Assembly: GCF_003966125.1 (NCBI RefSeq)
Contig: NZ_RXMA01000012.1
Span: 1 to 64,000 of the forward strand
Length of the DNA stretch: 64,000 nucleotides
Direction of reading: 5' to 3'
Source: Azospirillum griseum
GTDB lineage: Bacteria > Pseudomonadota > Alphaproteobacteria > Azospirillales > Azospirillaceae
How positions within the stretch are numbered: the first letter of the stretch is position 1; each line of letters opens with the position of its first letter. Of the stretch, positions 47,875 through 58,073 are shown piece by piece. The translations under genes and the position numbers were made by a program. The notes below the pieces were generated by a model that worked only from the letters and a program-made list of their open reading frames with translations, was not told the DNA's origin and searched no databases.

Positions 47875-49529
47875 GAGAAACCTCGAAGGGGATGATTCGG
47901 AAGATACACGGCAAACACACTGCCAACGCCAGGGGTGGACTCGACGGTGATGCGACCGCCCAGCCGCTCCACCATCTTGCGGGCGATGGCCAACCCCATG
48001 CCCGTGCCCGGATGCTCATCGCGCCCGTGCAGACGGCGGAACACCTCGAAAATCTGGTCGCGAAACCGTGGGTCGATGCCGATCCCGTTGTCGCGCACCT
48101 CGATCACGTCATAGCCATCCTGACGGCGATGGCTGACACGGATTTCCGCCGCCCGATAGCTGTGACGATACTCCACCGCGTTGCCGATCAGCACGACGAA
48201 GATCTCGCGCAGGCGTCGCTCGTCGGCGGCCACCAGCGGAAGATCGCTGGCGATGATCGTGGCCCCGGCCTCGGCGATGCGCTTTCGAAGCAGGGTCACG
48301 GCGGCGTTGAGCGCGTCTTCGGCCAGCACCGGGCGGTTGGACAATGGGACCCGATCCTCGGCCAGGAAAAGCTGGACGTCGCGCAGCAGCATTTTCAACC
48401 GTCCTGCGCCATCGACGATTTCGCGGATGAACCCCTCGCTTTCCTCGTCCAACCGCCCCTTCTGCTGTTTTTCCAAAAGCTGCGCGTAGCTGGCGATGAC
48501 CCGCAAAGGCTCCTGCAAGTCATGGGCGGCGGCGTAGGCAAACTGCTCCATTTCGTTCTTGGCGCGCCCCAGTTCGGCGGTGCGCCGCTCCACCAGACTT
48601 TCCAAGGTTTGTCGCCGGCTGAAGGCCAGAAAGGCCAGCGTCTCGATCAAACACGCCAGCAGCAGGAAGGCACCCTGAAAAGCCAGAAAGGACTGATCCC
48701 CGCGCGCCAACGCCGACCAGCCCGCACGCGCCGCGATGGCCAGTTTCCAATGGCTGTCGGGCAACTCGATGCGTTCGATCAACGGATCGCGCTTGAGGAT
48801 TGCGGCGTCTCCCGCCACCTGCTGGCCGTTGTCCGTGTGAAGCGCAAACCCCAGATGCGGCGGCACCCGATCAAAATGCACCTCGTCCAGCACAGAGCGC
48901 AGATCGAACACCATGCCCACCGCCCCCCATGGGCGGGCGCCCTCGCCAACGCCGGGAACCACTTGCCGGGCGATCAGGCCCTGCCCCCCCTGGATGAGCG
49001 CAACCGGTCCATGCACGGTGACGTCCATGGTCACGATGGCCCGCTGGACCGTGTCCGCAAAGCCCGGACGGGCGTCCTGCAAGAGATCGTTGCCCAAAAC
49101 TTTTTCGTTGCCCTCCAGCGGATGAACGTGGCGGACAACGAAACCCGGCGCGGCGGAGATGTTGCGCACCCCCGGCACGGAACGCCGCAACCCCTCTGCG
49201 TAGCGGGGAAACTCGCTGGGCAAATGCCCGCTGGTGACTCCGACGTCGACAAAGCTGGTGAGTCCCCGCACCAACGCCAAACGCTCGTTCAACGCGCTGG
49301 TCAGGGAACTGGCCAGCGACGCAGCGGTCAGCGCCGCCGCCGTCCGATGCTCCGCCACCAGGAAACGGGTGTAGACGCCGGAACCCCACCAATAGACCGC
49401 CAACAACAGCAACGTCACACCGGCCTGTGCGGCAACCAGACCACCGACACGGTGGAGTTTCCCGCTCAAAGCGCGCACGCGATTCATCACGGCCCGGCCT
49501 TGCACCCAACGCACCATGGCAGCGATCAT
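47871..49529 (-). CDS. sensor histidine kinase with periplasmic CHASE-like domain
   Basis: The 552-residue kinase has a first membrane helix (about 30-52), a periplasmic CHASE1-like sensor (about 75-265; includes GVRNISAAPGFVV and HPLEGNEKVLGNDL), a second membrane helix (about 285-307), a coiled linker, a HisKA-type His in AAAHDLQEPLRV and an HATPase domain with DNGIGIDPRFRDQIFEVF and GTGMGLAIARK. CHASE domains sense small extracellular molecules. The ATG overlaps the stop of the upstream PAS kinase gene (ATGA), and its own stop overlaps the receiver start. Confidence 0.92.
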   Translation of the reverse strand: MIAAMVRWVQGRAVMNRVRALSGKLHRVGGLVAAQAGVTLLLLAVYWWGSGVYTRFLVAEHRTAAALTAASLASSLTSALNERLALVRGLTSFVDVGVTSGHLPSEFPRYAEGLRRSVPGVRNISAAPGFVVRHVHPLEGNEKVLGNDLLQDARPGFADTVQRAIVTMDVTVHGPVALIQGGQGLIARQVVPGVGEGARPWGAVGMVFDLRSVLDEVHFDRVPPHLGFALHTDNGQQVAGDAAILKRDPLIERIELPDSHWKLAIAARAGWSALARGDQSFLAFQGAFLLLACLIETLAFLAFSRRQTLESLVERRTAELGRAKNEMEQFAYAAAHDLQEPLRVIASYAQLLEKQQKGRLDEESEGFIREIVDGAGRLKMLLRDVQLFLAEDRVPLSNRPVLAEDALNAAVTLLRKRIAEAGATIIASDLPLVAADERRLREIFVVLIGNAVEYRHSYRAAEIRVSHRRQDGYDVIEVRDNGIGIDPRFRDQIFEVFRRLHGRDEHPGTGMGLAIARKMVERLGGRITVESTPGVGSVFAVYLPNHPLRGFS

Positions 49530-51871
49530 ACGGCGTTCACCGCATCATGGCGCGTTGCCGGAATGGGAAGGGTCAGGGTGAACAGGCTGCCGCCGACCAG
49601 GTCATCGTTCGGCGTGTCCGCCACCCCAATATGACCACCATGGTGTTCAACGATCTTCTTGCACACCGCCAGACCAACCCCGGTCCCCTCATACTCATCG
49701 CGCCGGTGCAACCGCTGGAAAATGCCGAAGACGCGATCACGATCCTCGGCGGGAATGCCGATGCCATTGTCGCGGATGTCGATCCGCCAGCCACCGGAAA
49801 CCGCCGCCGCCGTCACCCGCACCACCGGCGGGCGATCCGGTGCGCGGTATTTCACCGCGTTGCCGATAAGGTTCTGGAACAACCGCATCAGTTCGTTGTC
49901 GTCACCGGATACGGTGGGCAGATCGTTGGCGACCATCACCCGCGCGCCCGCGTCGGCGATGGCCACCTCCAAATTCAGCAAGGCCAGATCGACCACCTCG
50001 GCCAACGGCACGGGGCGGAAGGGAGCCGCCTTGCGCCCCACCCGTGAATATTCCAGGAGATCGACGATGAGCCGGTCCATCCGCTGGGCACCGTCGCGGG
50101 CGAAGTCGATGCATTCCCGCGCCTCCGCGTCCAGCCCCTCCCCCATCGTCCGGTCCAGCAGGGTCAGATAGCTGTTGATGACGCGCAGCGGCTGGCGCAA
50201 ATCGTGGGAAGCGACATAGGCGAACGCCTCCAACTCCGCGTTCGAACGCTCCAACTCACGCGTCTTGCGGCGCAACCCCTCCTCCGCCTGGAGGCGGTCG
50301 GTGATGTCGTGAACCAGCGACAGCAACAGCGTTCGCCCATGCACCTGCACCGGGCTGGAATACACCTCCACATCGCGGACAGCGCCGGAGGCCAGCCGGT
50401 GGCGGAACAGGAAATGCTGCCGCCGCTCGCTGCGGGCCTTTTCGATTTCGGCCGCGATCTCCGCTTCGGACAAGATGTTGATCGCGCTGATGCGCAGCGT
50501 GCGCAGATGATCGAGCGGGTGGCCGTAAAACTCAGCCGCCGCCGGATTGGCGTCCACGATCCGCCCGTCGATGGGGTCGATCAACAGCTTGATCGCGCAA
50601 CTCGTCACGAAAATCTGTTCGAACAGTTGCTGGCGTTCCAACAGCGCCTGCTCGGCCCGCTTGCGCTCGCTGATGTCGGTCAAGGCCCCGACGATTCCCG
50701 CCGGTTTGCCGCCAACCCGGCAATAGACCGCCTTGGAAAACAGCACGTCGCGCAGCGCGCCATCGGCGCACCGCATCTGCGTTTCATAACTTTGCGGCTG
50801 TTGATCGGCGAGCAGCGCGCGGTCGGCCGCCTCGTCGGTCGCGGCGAGGTCGGGCGGGGCCAGATCGAAAATGGTTTTGCCGAACAGGGCCTGCCGGTCC
50901 ATTCCCATCCAGTGTTCGAACGCCCGGTTGGCGTCCACATAATGCCCCATCACGTCCTGGACAAAAATGGGAACCGGAACCGTATCCAACAGCACCCGTT
51001 GGAAGCTGGCGCGATCGTTCAGCGCCTGTTCGGCGCGGCGACGCACCGTCACATCCTCGATCACCCAGATGTAGCCCAGCGCCGGATCGCCCGCCCCCAC
51101 CGACCGCCCGATCAGACGGCAGCGGATGTCCGTGCCGTCGGCCCGGCGCATCATCGTTTCCTCGTCGAAAGTCCCGCCGGACTCCAACAGCGGATAGGCC
51201 CGTCGCCCGATGTCCTCGAACACCGCGTCGTTGCCATAGATCAGCCGGGCGCTGGCTCCGACCATCCCCTCCAACGAGCATTGGAAAATCCGGGCAATCG
51301 CGTCGTTGGCGCGCAGGATGCGCCGCTCGGCGTCCACCAGAAGCACACCGACCGGGGCGTTGTCCAAAATCGCGTTGAGCTGCAGGCGGCTTTCCTGCGC
51401 TTCGGCCTCGGCCTGTTTGCGGGCGCTGACATCGGCGCAGACACCGATCATGCGCAGCGCACGACCCGCCGAATCCCACTCCACCACCCGGCCCCGACTG
51501 AGCACCCACAACCAGGCCCCGGATTTGATCTGCACCCGATGCTCGCACTGGTAGGTCGCGGTCAAGCCGTCCAGATGCCGCCGCAACGCCATCCGCACCC
51601 GGTCCCGGTCATCGGGATGAAAGCGCGCGGCCCAGAAACGACCGGTTGGCTCCACCTCACCGGCCCGAAATCCCAGCATGTCCAGCCAACGGGAACTGCC
51701 GGACAGCGCGTCGGTTTGGAGATTCCAGTCCCAAAAACCATCACCGATGGCATCGATCAAGGCCTGCGGGCACGCTGATGGAACGCGGCGGCGCAAGGTC
51801 CGGCTGCTGTACCGCAAACGGCGTGGCAGCACCGCGTTGGACCGGACCAGCAGCGGGTGGGTGATTGCCAT
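49526..51871 (-). CDS. multi-PAS sensor histidine kinase
   Basis: The 781-residue cytosolic kinase has about four PAS/PAC domains in a row (about 40-150, 165-280, 290-410 and 415-530), a HisKA helix with the His in YVASHDLRQPLRVI and an HATPase domain with RDNGIGIPAEDRDRVFGIF and GTGVGLAVCKK. It has no membrane helix, so it likely senses an internal cue such as redox state, light or a bound ligand. The start at 51871 is preferred because AGG lies at proper distance; an ATG at 51940 has no site. It is the first gene of the kinase-kinase-receiver-cyclase operon. Confidence 0.92.
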   Translation of the reverse strand: MAITHPLLVRSNAVLPRRLRYSSRTLRRRVPSACPQALIDAIGDGFWDWNLQTDALSGSSRWLDMLGFRAGEVEPTGRFWAARFHPDDRDRVRMALRRHLDGLTATYQCEHRVQIKSGAWLWVLSRGRVVEWDSAGRALRMIGVCADVSARKQAEAEAQESRLQLNAILDNAPVGVLLVDAERRILRANDAIARIFQCSLEGMVGASARLIYGNDAVFEDIGRRAYPLLESGGTFDEETMMRRADGTDIRCRLIGRSVGAGDPALGYIWVIEDVTVRRRAEQALNDRASFQRVLLDTVPVPIFVQDVMGHYVDANRAFEHWMGMDRQALFGKTIFDLAPPDLAATDEAADRALLADQQPQSYETQMRCADGALRDVLFSKAVYCRVGGKPAGIVGALTDISERKRAEQALLERQQLFEQIFVTSCAIKLLIDPIDGRIVDANPAAAEFYGHPLDHLRTLRISAINILSEAEIAAEIEKARSERRQHFLFRHRLASGAVRDVEVYSSPVQVHGRTLLLSLVHDITDRLQAEEGLRRKTRELERSNAELEAFAYVASHDLRQPLRVINSYLTLLDRTMGEGLDAEARECIDFARDGAQRMDRLIVDLLEYSRVGRKAAPFRPVPLAEVVDLALLNLEVAIADAGARVMVANDLPTVSGDDNELMRLFQNLIGNAVKYRAPDRPPVVRVTAAAVSGGWRIDIRDNGIGIPAEDRDRVFGIFQRLHRRDEYEGTGVGLAVCKKIVEHHGGHIGVADTPNDDLVGGSLFTLTLPIPATRHDAVNAV

Positions 51872-52017
51872 GATCCAAGCCTGCCTGTGCGCCACGATCG
51901 CGATGCGGAAACCTGACGGCTCCCGTCTTGCGGCCACCATTGTAATCGGAGCCGATCACCACCACAGTCTGCAAAATGTCACAGGTGGATGGTTATCGAC
52001 CGCCGCCTCCGCAACCG

Positions 52018-54486
52018 CTACGCTGCAATATCAATCGGAGCAAGTCCTTTTGTGATCTCATCGACCGTGCGCAGAAAATCCTGCGGACAATCCTTGTCAA
52101 AGGCCAGATGGACGCGGTTGTGCTCCACCGCCTTGACAAACACGGTCGTCTCTGCAGCAAAGCGATCCAACCGCAAGACCCCGTGCGCGCCAGCCGACAG
52201 CCCGGCCACCGGCGCGATCATCGCTCCGCCGGTGGACAGGTTGTGAATCGCCACCGCGTGCCGTTGACCACCAAGGATCAACGCACCCGCTTCCTCCACC
52301 CGATAGCGCGGCTTGCGGCGGCGGTCGGCGTCGCCGGTGGAGGTGCGGACGATCCGGACCAGCACCTGCCGCAGCTCCTCAATGGCGCGGGCAACGTCGC
52401 TGGAGCCGAGTTTGACCTGGCTGGCCTGTGCGCCGGTGTGGTCGGCCTCCTCCGACACCGACGCGATGCGGCGCGACACCTCTTGCGCGGCGGTTGAAGT
52501 TTCGATGACGTTTCGGCTGATTTCCTGGGTGGCGGCCGTCTGCTCCTCCATCGCGGCGGCGATCGACCCGGCCACTTGATCGATTTCAGCGATGGTGCGC
52601 CCGATTTCCTCCACCGCCGCGACCGCGTCCGACGTCACCAATTGAATCGCCACAATCTGGCGAGTGATCTCTTCGGTCGAATGGGCGGTCTGGTTGGCCA
52701 GGTTCTTCACTTCGCTGGCGACCACGGCAAAGCCCTTGCCCGCGTCACCGGCGCGCGCGGCTTCGATGGTCGCGTTCAACGCCAGCAGGTTGGTCTGCCC
52801 GGCGATGGACTGGATGAGATTCACCACCTCCCCCACCCGACCAACGGTTTCGGACAGGGAACGGATCGTTCCCTGCGTCGCCAGCCCGTTTTCCACCGCA
52901 CGCCGGGTCATCGCGCTGGAATGCGCCACCTGAGAGGCGATCTCACGGATCGACGCGGCCAGTTCCTCCGCCGCCGCCGCCACGGTTTGGGCGTTCGCCA
53001 ACGCCTGCCCGGCGGCGGACGCCACGGTTTGGGCGTTGACGCTGACCCGTTCCGCCGATCCCGACATGCCTTCGGCGTCGTGCGCCATGGAACCGGTGCG
53101 CGCCGCCACCTCCTCAACCGCCCGACCGGCTTCCCGCTCGACGGTGGAGGCCATGGTTTCCAGGGCGCGGCGACGGTCCTCGTCGGCCTGACGGGTGCGC
53201 TCGACCCGTTCCTGCACCGCGTAGCCAAGACGCGCCTTCAAACCACGCAGATGGCAGGTCAACGGATGGAATTCGGTGGCGGACGGCAATTCGATGATGT
53301 GGGTCTGGTCGTTGCGGGCGATGGCGTCGAAATCCAACGCAAAGCGATCCAATGGGCGGCGCACCGCGCGCAACAGCAGCAGGCCGCACAGCAGCGATCC
53401 CAGCACCAGGATCAACCCGGCCACCGCGCTGAAACCGACATGCCACCGGAAATCCGACGCCGCCGCGTCATAATCGGCCTTGGCTGTCCGGATTTGCCGA
53501 TCCAGCAACGCGCGGTTGGCCTCACGGGCGGCCTCGAACAGCGCCGGAGCCTTGTCGCGCAACAGCCCTTCCAGGCGCAGGGCGTCGCCGGATTTGGCCA
53601 GCCCCAGCGCCGGAAGGATGATGTCGTTCTGGAACGCCGCGCGATGGCTGGCAAAGCGATCCGCCAGCGCCCGCCCTTCGTTCGTCGAATCCGATTTGAG
53701 GATCTCCGTCCACAAGGCGTCAATCTCGGCACCGCTGGCCAACAGCCGCGCCGCGCGACCGTCGCGCACCGCCGGAGACGCCCCGTCGCGCAGGTCGATG
53801 ACGAGTTGCTGCAACGTCTGGGCCTGATCGCGCATGCGGTCGAGCGCATCACCGATTCGAACCGCCGGAACCGTGCGATCCTCATACACCGCCTTCAGGG
53901 AGGCGTTGGAATCCGCCATCCCCTTCAGCGTCACCCCGCCCACGGTCAGCGTCGCCATCAGCAGCGCGGCGAAAATCAGGGTCAGGCGTCCACCCACGCT
54001 GTGCGCCCACCGCCGGAGCGCCGCAACCGTTCCCCGCCGCACCGCCTGCCCGTCGCGCACCAGAAGATGCGGCGCACGCCCTTCGCGCAGATCGGCGTAG
54101 AGCGCCTCCGCCGCTGCGATCTGGTCGCGCGACGGCTTGGTGCGGATGGAGATGTAGCCGGTGACGCGCCCGTCCTCGATCACCGGCGTCACATTGGCCC
54201 GCACCCAATAGAAATCGCCGCTCTTGGTGCGGTTCTTGACCAACCCCTCCCACGGACGCCCGTCCTTGACCGTCGCCCACAGGTCGGCGAAGGCCGCCGG
54301 GGGCATGTGCGGGTGCCGGATCAAATTGTGCGGCGCGCCGATCAGCTCGCTTTCGGCGTAGCCGCTGATGTCGACGAACGCCTTGTTCACAAAAGTGATG
54401 CGCCCGCCCGTGTCGGTGCGCGACACCAGCAGTATGCCATCGGCCATCTCGACTTCGCGGTTGGTGATCGGTTCGTTCAGGCGCAT
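52018..54486 (-). CDS. PAS-containing chemoreceptor with C-terminal PilZ domain (Aer/Tlp1-like)
   Basis: The 822-residue receptor starts with a PAS domain (about 15-125; [18 protein letters not shown] then [18 protein letters not shown]) like Aer energy sensors, then two membrane helices (about 165-187 and 350-372) around a helical periplasmic region, and the signalling hairpin with [20 protein letters not shown]. The last 100 residues form a PilZ domain with RRKPR (RxxxR) and NLSTGG (NxSxxG), the c-di-GMP-binding motifs. Azospirillum receptors with the same MCP-PilZ plan adjust taxis to c-di-GMP. The diguanylate cyclase encoded 5 kb away could supply the signal. Confidence 0.93.
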   Translation of the reverse strand: MRLNEPITNREVEMADGILLVSRTDTGGRITFVNKAFVDISGYAESELIGAPHNLIRHPHMPPAAFADLWATVKDGRPWEGLVKNRTKSGDFYWVRANVTPVIEDGRVTGYISIRTKPSRDQIAAAEALYADLREGRAPHLLVRDGQAVRRGTVAALRRWAHSVGGRLTLIFAALLMATLTVGGVTLKGMADSNASLKAVYEDRTVPAVRIGDALDRMRDQAQTLQQLVIDLRDGASPAVRDGRAARLLASGAEIDALWTEILKSDSTNEGRALADRFASHRAAFQNDIILPALGLAKSGDALRLEGLLRDKAPALFEAAREANRALLDRQIRTAKADYDAAASDFRWHVGFSAVAGLILVLGSLLCGLLLLRAVRRPLDRFALDFDAIARNDQTHIIELPSATEFHPLTCHLRGLKARLGYAVQERVERTRQADEDRRRALETMASTVEREAGRAVEEVAARTGSMAHDAEGMSGSAERVSVNAQTVASAAGQALANAQTVAAAAEELAASIREIASQVAHSSAMTRRAVENGLATQGTIRSLSETVGRVGEVVNLIQSIAGQTNLLALNATIEAARAGDAGKGFAVVASEVKNLANQTAHSTEEITRQIVAIQLVTSDAVAAVEEIGRTIAEIDQVAGSIAAAMEEQTAATQEISRNVIETSTAAQEVSRRIASVSEEADHTGAQASQVKLGSSDVARAIEELRQVLVRIVRTSTGDADRRRKPRYRVEEAGALILGGQRHAVAIHNLSTGGAMIAPVAGLSAGAHGVLRLDRFAAETTVFVKAVEHNRVHLAFDKDCPQDFLRTVDEITKGLAPIDIAA

Positions 54487-54789
54487 GGTCGTGAACTCGC
54501 AACGTCAGAGATGGCAGAGGGTGCGGTCCCGAGGCAACGATTGCCGGTTGTGCAATATCGACCCCAAAATCCGAATGCTCTCTATGCCGTGCGCCCACCC
54601 CTCGCACTGACGCAGATCAAATCTGCACGCCGCGCATGTCACATTAGGTGTTTTGCATGAACATCCTGTAACGGCCTGCAACACTTCTCCGCGCCACGCA
54701 GGGCGCACAGCAAAACGCCCCCCGTCCATGGTGGACGGAGGGCGCTTTGATGAACCGCAGCCGCTGGTGTCAACCGAAGCGGGGAGGGG
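54487..54789. other. 303-bp intergenic region between the PilZ receptor and accC
   Basis: The region holds the terminator of accC (listed separately) and the promoter of the receptor gene, both on the minus strand. An inverted repeat GCAGAT-CAA-ATCTGC lies at 54612-54626. On the minus strand it overlaps TTGATCTGCGTCAG, a partial match to an FNR box. No ORF or RNA gene is apparent. Confidence 0.5.
54712..54748 (-). terminator. intrinsic terminator after accC
   Basis: On the minus strand AAGCGCCCTCCGTCC pairs with GGACGGGGGGCGTTTT (one or two mismatches), ending in T4, about 40 bp after the accC stop. Confidence 0.82.
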
Positions 54790-56130
54790 TCAGTCCTTGG
54801 CCATCAGCTGTTCCAGCCAATGGATGTCATACTGACCGTCCTTGAACGCCTGTTCGGCGATGATGCGGTCGTGCAGCGGCAGCGTGGTTTGGATGCCGCC
54901 GATCACATACTCTTCGATCGACCGGCGCAGCCGCATCAGGCATTCGTTGCGGGTCGTCCCGTGCACGACCAGCTTGGCGATCAGGCTGTCGTAATGGGGC
55001 GGCACGCGGTAGCCGTCGTACAGCGCCGAATCGACGCGCACGCCCAGACCGCCCGGCGCGTGATAGCCGTCGATCTTGCCCGGCGACGGGATGAAGGTTT
55101 CCGGGTTTTCCGCGTTCACCCGGCATTCGATGGCGTGGCCTTCGAACCGGATGTCGGATTGCCCATAGCCCAGCGCCTCGCCAGCGGCCACCCGGATCTG
55201 CTCGCGCACCAGATCGACGCCGGTGATCATCTCGCTGATCGTGTGTTCGACCTGAAGACGGGTGTTCATTTCGATGAAATAGAACTGGCCGTCCTCGTAG
55301 AGGAACTCCATCGTGCCGACGCCGCGATAGCCGATGGCCGCCGTGGTCTTGGCCGCGAGATCGCCGATGAAGACGCGCTCCGCCTGGGTCAGCGCCGGGC
55401 TGGGCGCTTCCTCGATCACCTTCTGGTGACGGCGCTGCACCGAGCAGTCGCGCTCGCCGAAATGCACGCAATGGCCGTGGGTGTCGGCCAGAAGCTGGAT
55501 TTCGATGTGGCGCGGACGCCCCAGGTATTTTTCCAGATAGACTTCGTCGTTGCCGAAGGCGGCGCGCGCCTCGCCACGGGCCAACTGGTAGGCTTCGCGG
55601 AGCTGGTCGGGGTTGCGGGCGACCTTCATGCCCTTGCCGCCGCCGCCCGCCGCCGCCTTGATCAGCACCGGATAGCCGACGGTGTGGGCGATGGCCTCCG
55701 CCTCCTCCAGCGTGGTGACGGGGCCGTCGGAGCCGGGAACCACCGGCAGACCCTGCTCCATCACCGTCTTCTTGGCCGTCACCTTGTCGCCCATGATCCG
55801 GATGTGCTCCGGGGTGGGGCCGATGAAGGTGAAGCCATGCTCCTCCACCATTTCGGCGAAGGTCGCGTTTTCCGACAGGAAGCCGATGCCGGGATGGATG
55901 GCGTCCACGTTGGTGATCGACGCCGCCGACAGGATGGCCGGAATGTTCAGGTAGCTGTCCCGCGCCGAAGCCGGACCGATGCACACGCTTTCGTCGGCAA
56001 GCCGGACATGCATGGCGTCGGCGTCGGCGGTGGAGTGCACCGCGACGGTCTGGATACCCATTTCGCGGCAGGCGCGGTGAATGCGCAACGCGATTTCACC
56101 ACGGTTCGCGATCAGAACCTTTTCAAACAT
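54790..56130 (-). CDS. accC: acetyl-CoA carboxylase, biotin carboxylase subunit
   Basis: AccC carboxylates the biotin on AccB with ATP and bicarbonate, the first half of malonyl-CoA synthesis for fatty acids. The 446-residue protein has MFEKVLIANRGEIALRIHRA at the start, the glycine-rich ATP loop KAAAGGGGKGMKV, the biotin-carboxylase signature RDCSVQRRHQKVIEEAPSP and the active-site segment FIEMNTRLQVEHTISEM. An in-frame TTG two codons earlier is unlikely to be the start. It is the last gene of aroQ-accB-accC, 20 bp after accB. Confidence 0.97.
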   Translation of the reverse strand: MFEKVLIANRGEIALRIHRACREMGIQTVAVHSTADADAMHVRLADESVCIGPASARDSYLNIPAILSAASITNVDAIHPGIGFLSENATFAEMVEEHGFTFIGPTPEHIRIMGDKVTAKKTVMEQGLPVVPGSDGPVTTLEEAEAIAHTVGYPVLIKAAAGGGGKGMKVARNPDQLREAYQLARGEARAAFGNDEVYLEKYLGRPRHIEIQLLADTHGHCVHFGERDCSVQRRHQKVIEEAPSPALTQAERVFIGDLAAKTTAAIGYRGVGTMEFLYEDGQFYFIEMNTRLQVEHTISEMITGVDLVREQIRVAAGEALGYGQSDIRFEGHAIECRVNAENPETFIPSPGKIDGYHAPGGLGVRVDSALYDGYRVPPHYDSLIAKLVVHGTTRNECLMRLRRSIEEYVIGGIQTTLPLHDRIIAEQAFKDGQYDIHWLEQLMAKD

Positions 56131-56150
56131 CGCCAAGGGAATGGCTCCGC

Positions 56151-56603
56151 TTATTCGATGATGAGGAGGACTTCGCCGAACTCAACCGGCTGGGCGTCGC
56201 CGACCAGGACTTCGACCACGGTGCCGCCGCGCGGCGCCTTGATCGGGTTCATGACCTTCATCGCCTCGATGATCAGCACGGTCTGACCGGCCTTCACCAC
56301 GTCGCCGGGGCGGACGAAGGGGGTGCCGCCGGGTTCCGGCGCGGTGTAGGCGGTGCCGACCATCGGCGAGGTGACGGCACCCGGATGGTTGCCCGGCTTG
56401 GCCGCCGCCACGGGGGCCGCCGCCGCGACCGGAGCCGCCGCAACCGCCACCGGCGCGTGAACCGCCGTGGCCTGGGGGGCGGTCGGACGGGTGACGCGGA
56501 TGCGCTTTTCGCCCTCGGCGAACTCGATCTCGCTCAAGCCCGTTTCACGCAAGAGTTCCGCCAGCTTGCGGACCAGATCGCCGTCGATGTCGAAGCTCGC
56601 CAT
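56151..56603 (-). CDS. accB: acetyl-CoA carboxylase biotin carboxyl carrier protein
   Basis: The 150-residue carrier has an N-terminal helical part (DLVRKLAELLRETGLSEIEF), an Ala/Pro/Val-rich flexible linker (about 50-75) and the biotinyl domain with the target lysine in EAMKVMN. The biotin swings between AccC and the carboxyltransferase. The ATG at 56603 is where the family begins. It lies 22 bp after aroQ and 20 bp before accC. Confidence 0.97.
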   Translation of the reverse strand: MASFDIDGDLVRKLAELLRETGLSEIEFAEGEKRIRVTRPTAPQATAVHAPVAVAAAPVAAAAPVAAAKPGNHPGAVTSPMVGTAYTAPEPGGTPFVRPGDVVKAGQTVLIIEAMKVMNPIKAPRGGTVVEVLVGDAQPVEFGEVLLIIE

Positions 56604-56625
56604 GATGTCAGTCGTTCCCGTTTCC

Positions 56626-57075
56626 TTAATCGCGGTCGATGATGTTCGCGATGGCGTCGAGCGCCAGAAGATAGCCATGCGGCCCGAACCCGCAGATCAT
56701 GCCCTTCGCCACCGGCGAAATGTGGGAATGATGGCGGATCGGCTCCCGCTTGAAGATGTTGGACAGGTGCACTTCGATCACCGGCAGCTCTGACAGGATC
56801 AGCGCGTCCATGATGGCGACCGAGGTGTGGGTGTAGGCACCGGCGTTGATGATGATGCCGTCATGCTCCGTGCGGGCCTGTTGGATCCACGTCACCAACT
56901 CGCCCTCGTGGTTCGACTGCCGGAAATCGACGGTCAAGCCGAACTGCTCCGCCCGCTCATGGCAGGCGGCCTCCAGGTCGTCGAGCGTCAGCGAGCCGTA
57001 AATCTGCGGCTCGCGCACCCCCAGCATGTTGAGATTGGGTCCGTTGAGAACCAGAACCGACGCGTCGATGGCCAC
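56626..57075 (-). CDS. aroQ: 3-dehydroquinate dehydratase, type II
   Basis: AroQ removes water from 3-dehydroquinate in the shikimate pathway. The 149-residue protein is the type II class: LNGPNLNMLGVREPQIYG (catalytic Tyr), the base-loop Arg in DFRQSNHEGEL, NAGAYTHTSVA and EVHLSNIFKREPIRHHS (catalytic His). It heads the aroQ-accB-accC cluster, an order also found in other proteobacteria. Confidence 0.96.
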   Translation of the reverse strand: MAIDASVLVLNGPNLNMLGVREPQIYGSLTLDDLEAACHERAEQFGLTVDFRQSNHEGELVTWIQQARTEHDGIIINAGAYTHTSVAIMDALILSELPVIEVHLSNIFKREPIRHHSHISPVAKGMICGFGPHGYLLALDAIANIIDRD

Positions 57076-57170
57076 AGCCCGCGCCCCTTTTCCAAAATCG
57101 AAACCGCGCGTTTATAGCACGCTGCACCGCGCTGTCCATGGTGACGGCGTGGTATCGGGTGGGAAATCGT

Positions 57171-57950
57171 TCAACGTGGGGCCAAAGCGGTGTGTCGCGC
57201 CAGCAATTCATCATAAACCCCGCTGTCCCTCAGGGCTTTCAGCCCATCGTTGAAGCGGGCGATGATGGCGGGCGCGTCCGGTGTCATCCGCCCGACCATC
57301 AGATGCAGGGTGAGGGTGCCGTAAGGCCGCTCGGCCACACGAATGTCGTTGATGACCCCGGCGTTGATGATCGCCGCGCTGCCCGTGTACTCGTCCAGAA
57401 CAAAGGCGTCGGCCCGCCCGGTGGCGACCATGCGCACGCAGGCGGTCAGGTCCGAGGGGGTGTCGCGCCGCAACTCACCCCGGCGGATCATCGCCTCCAA
57501 CTCTTCCGGCAAGCCGAAACCCAACGGGGCGCAAACCACGCGCCCCCGGAAATCCTCCGGCCCGGCGAAGCTCATCCGCGTGTGGGTCGACAGGTACACG
57601 AATTGCCGCACCTGGATCAGCGGATCGGAAAACAGCGCGTCCCGCTCCCGCTCCGGGGTGCGGGCGAACGGAAAGGTGGCGATGAAACGACCGGACATCA
57701 CCCCGTCATACCCGCGTTTCCATGGCACGAAGCGCAGCTCGTAACCGCGCCCCGCCGCCTTGAACGCGCGCTGGACCAGATCGGACATCCACCCGCCTTG
57801 CGGCAAATCCTCCCCCGTGAAGGGCGCGAAGCCGGGGCCGGTGACAAGCTCCGGCATCACCGGGCTGTCGGCCCGCACCGTGTTCGCCATCCCCACCAGC
57901 CCGACGACCGCCAGGGCACCGGACAGGACCGTGGCCCACCCAAGCCTCAT
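57171..57950 (-). CDS. periplasmic substrate-binding protein, amino-acid type
   Basis: The 259-residue protein has a signal peptide (about 1-28, ending NTVRA) and a type II solute-binding fold: GGWMSDLVQRAFKAAGRGYE early, FATFPFARTPERE in the middle and FNDGLKALRDSGVYDELLAR at the end. It resembles orphan binding proteins of the amino-acid (SBP_bac_3) family that lack transporter genes nearby; such proteins can act as sensors or scavengers. The start at 57950 is chosen because GGAGG lies 9 bp upstream. No permease or ATPase is linked. Confidence 0.82.
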   Translation of the reverse strand: MRLGWATVLSGALAVVGLVGMANTVRADSPVMPELVTGPGFAPFTGEDLPQGGWMSDLVQRAFKAAGRGYELRFVPWKRGYDGVMSGRFIATFPFARTPERERDALFSDPLIQVRQFVYLSTHTRMSFAGPEDFRGRVVCAPLGFGLPEELEAMIRRGELRRDTPSDLTACVRMVATGRADAFVLDEYTGSAAIINAGVINDIRVAERPYGTLTLHLMVGRMTPDAPAIIARFNDGLKALRDSGVYDELLARHTALAPR

Positions 57951-58073
57951 CCCCCACATCCTCCGAACCGGTCGCGTTGCGCCGGTGCACACTGTGAATA
58001 TTCGGATATCGTGATGGTGTAGGCGGTTCGCAAGGACGCTGTAAAGTCTCTTGTCGATGGAGAGAGTTCGCCC

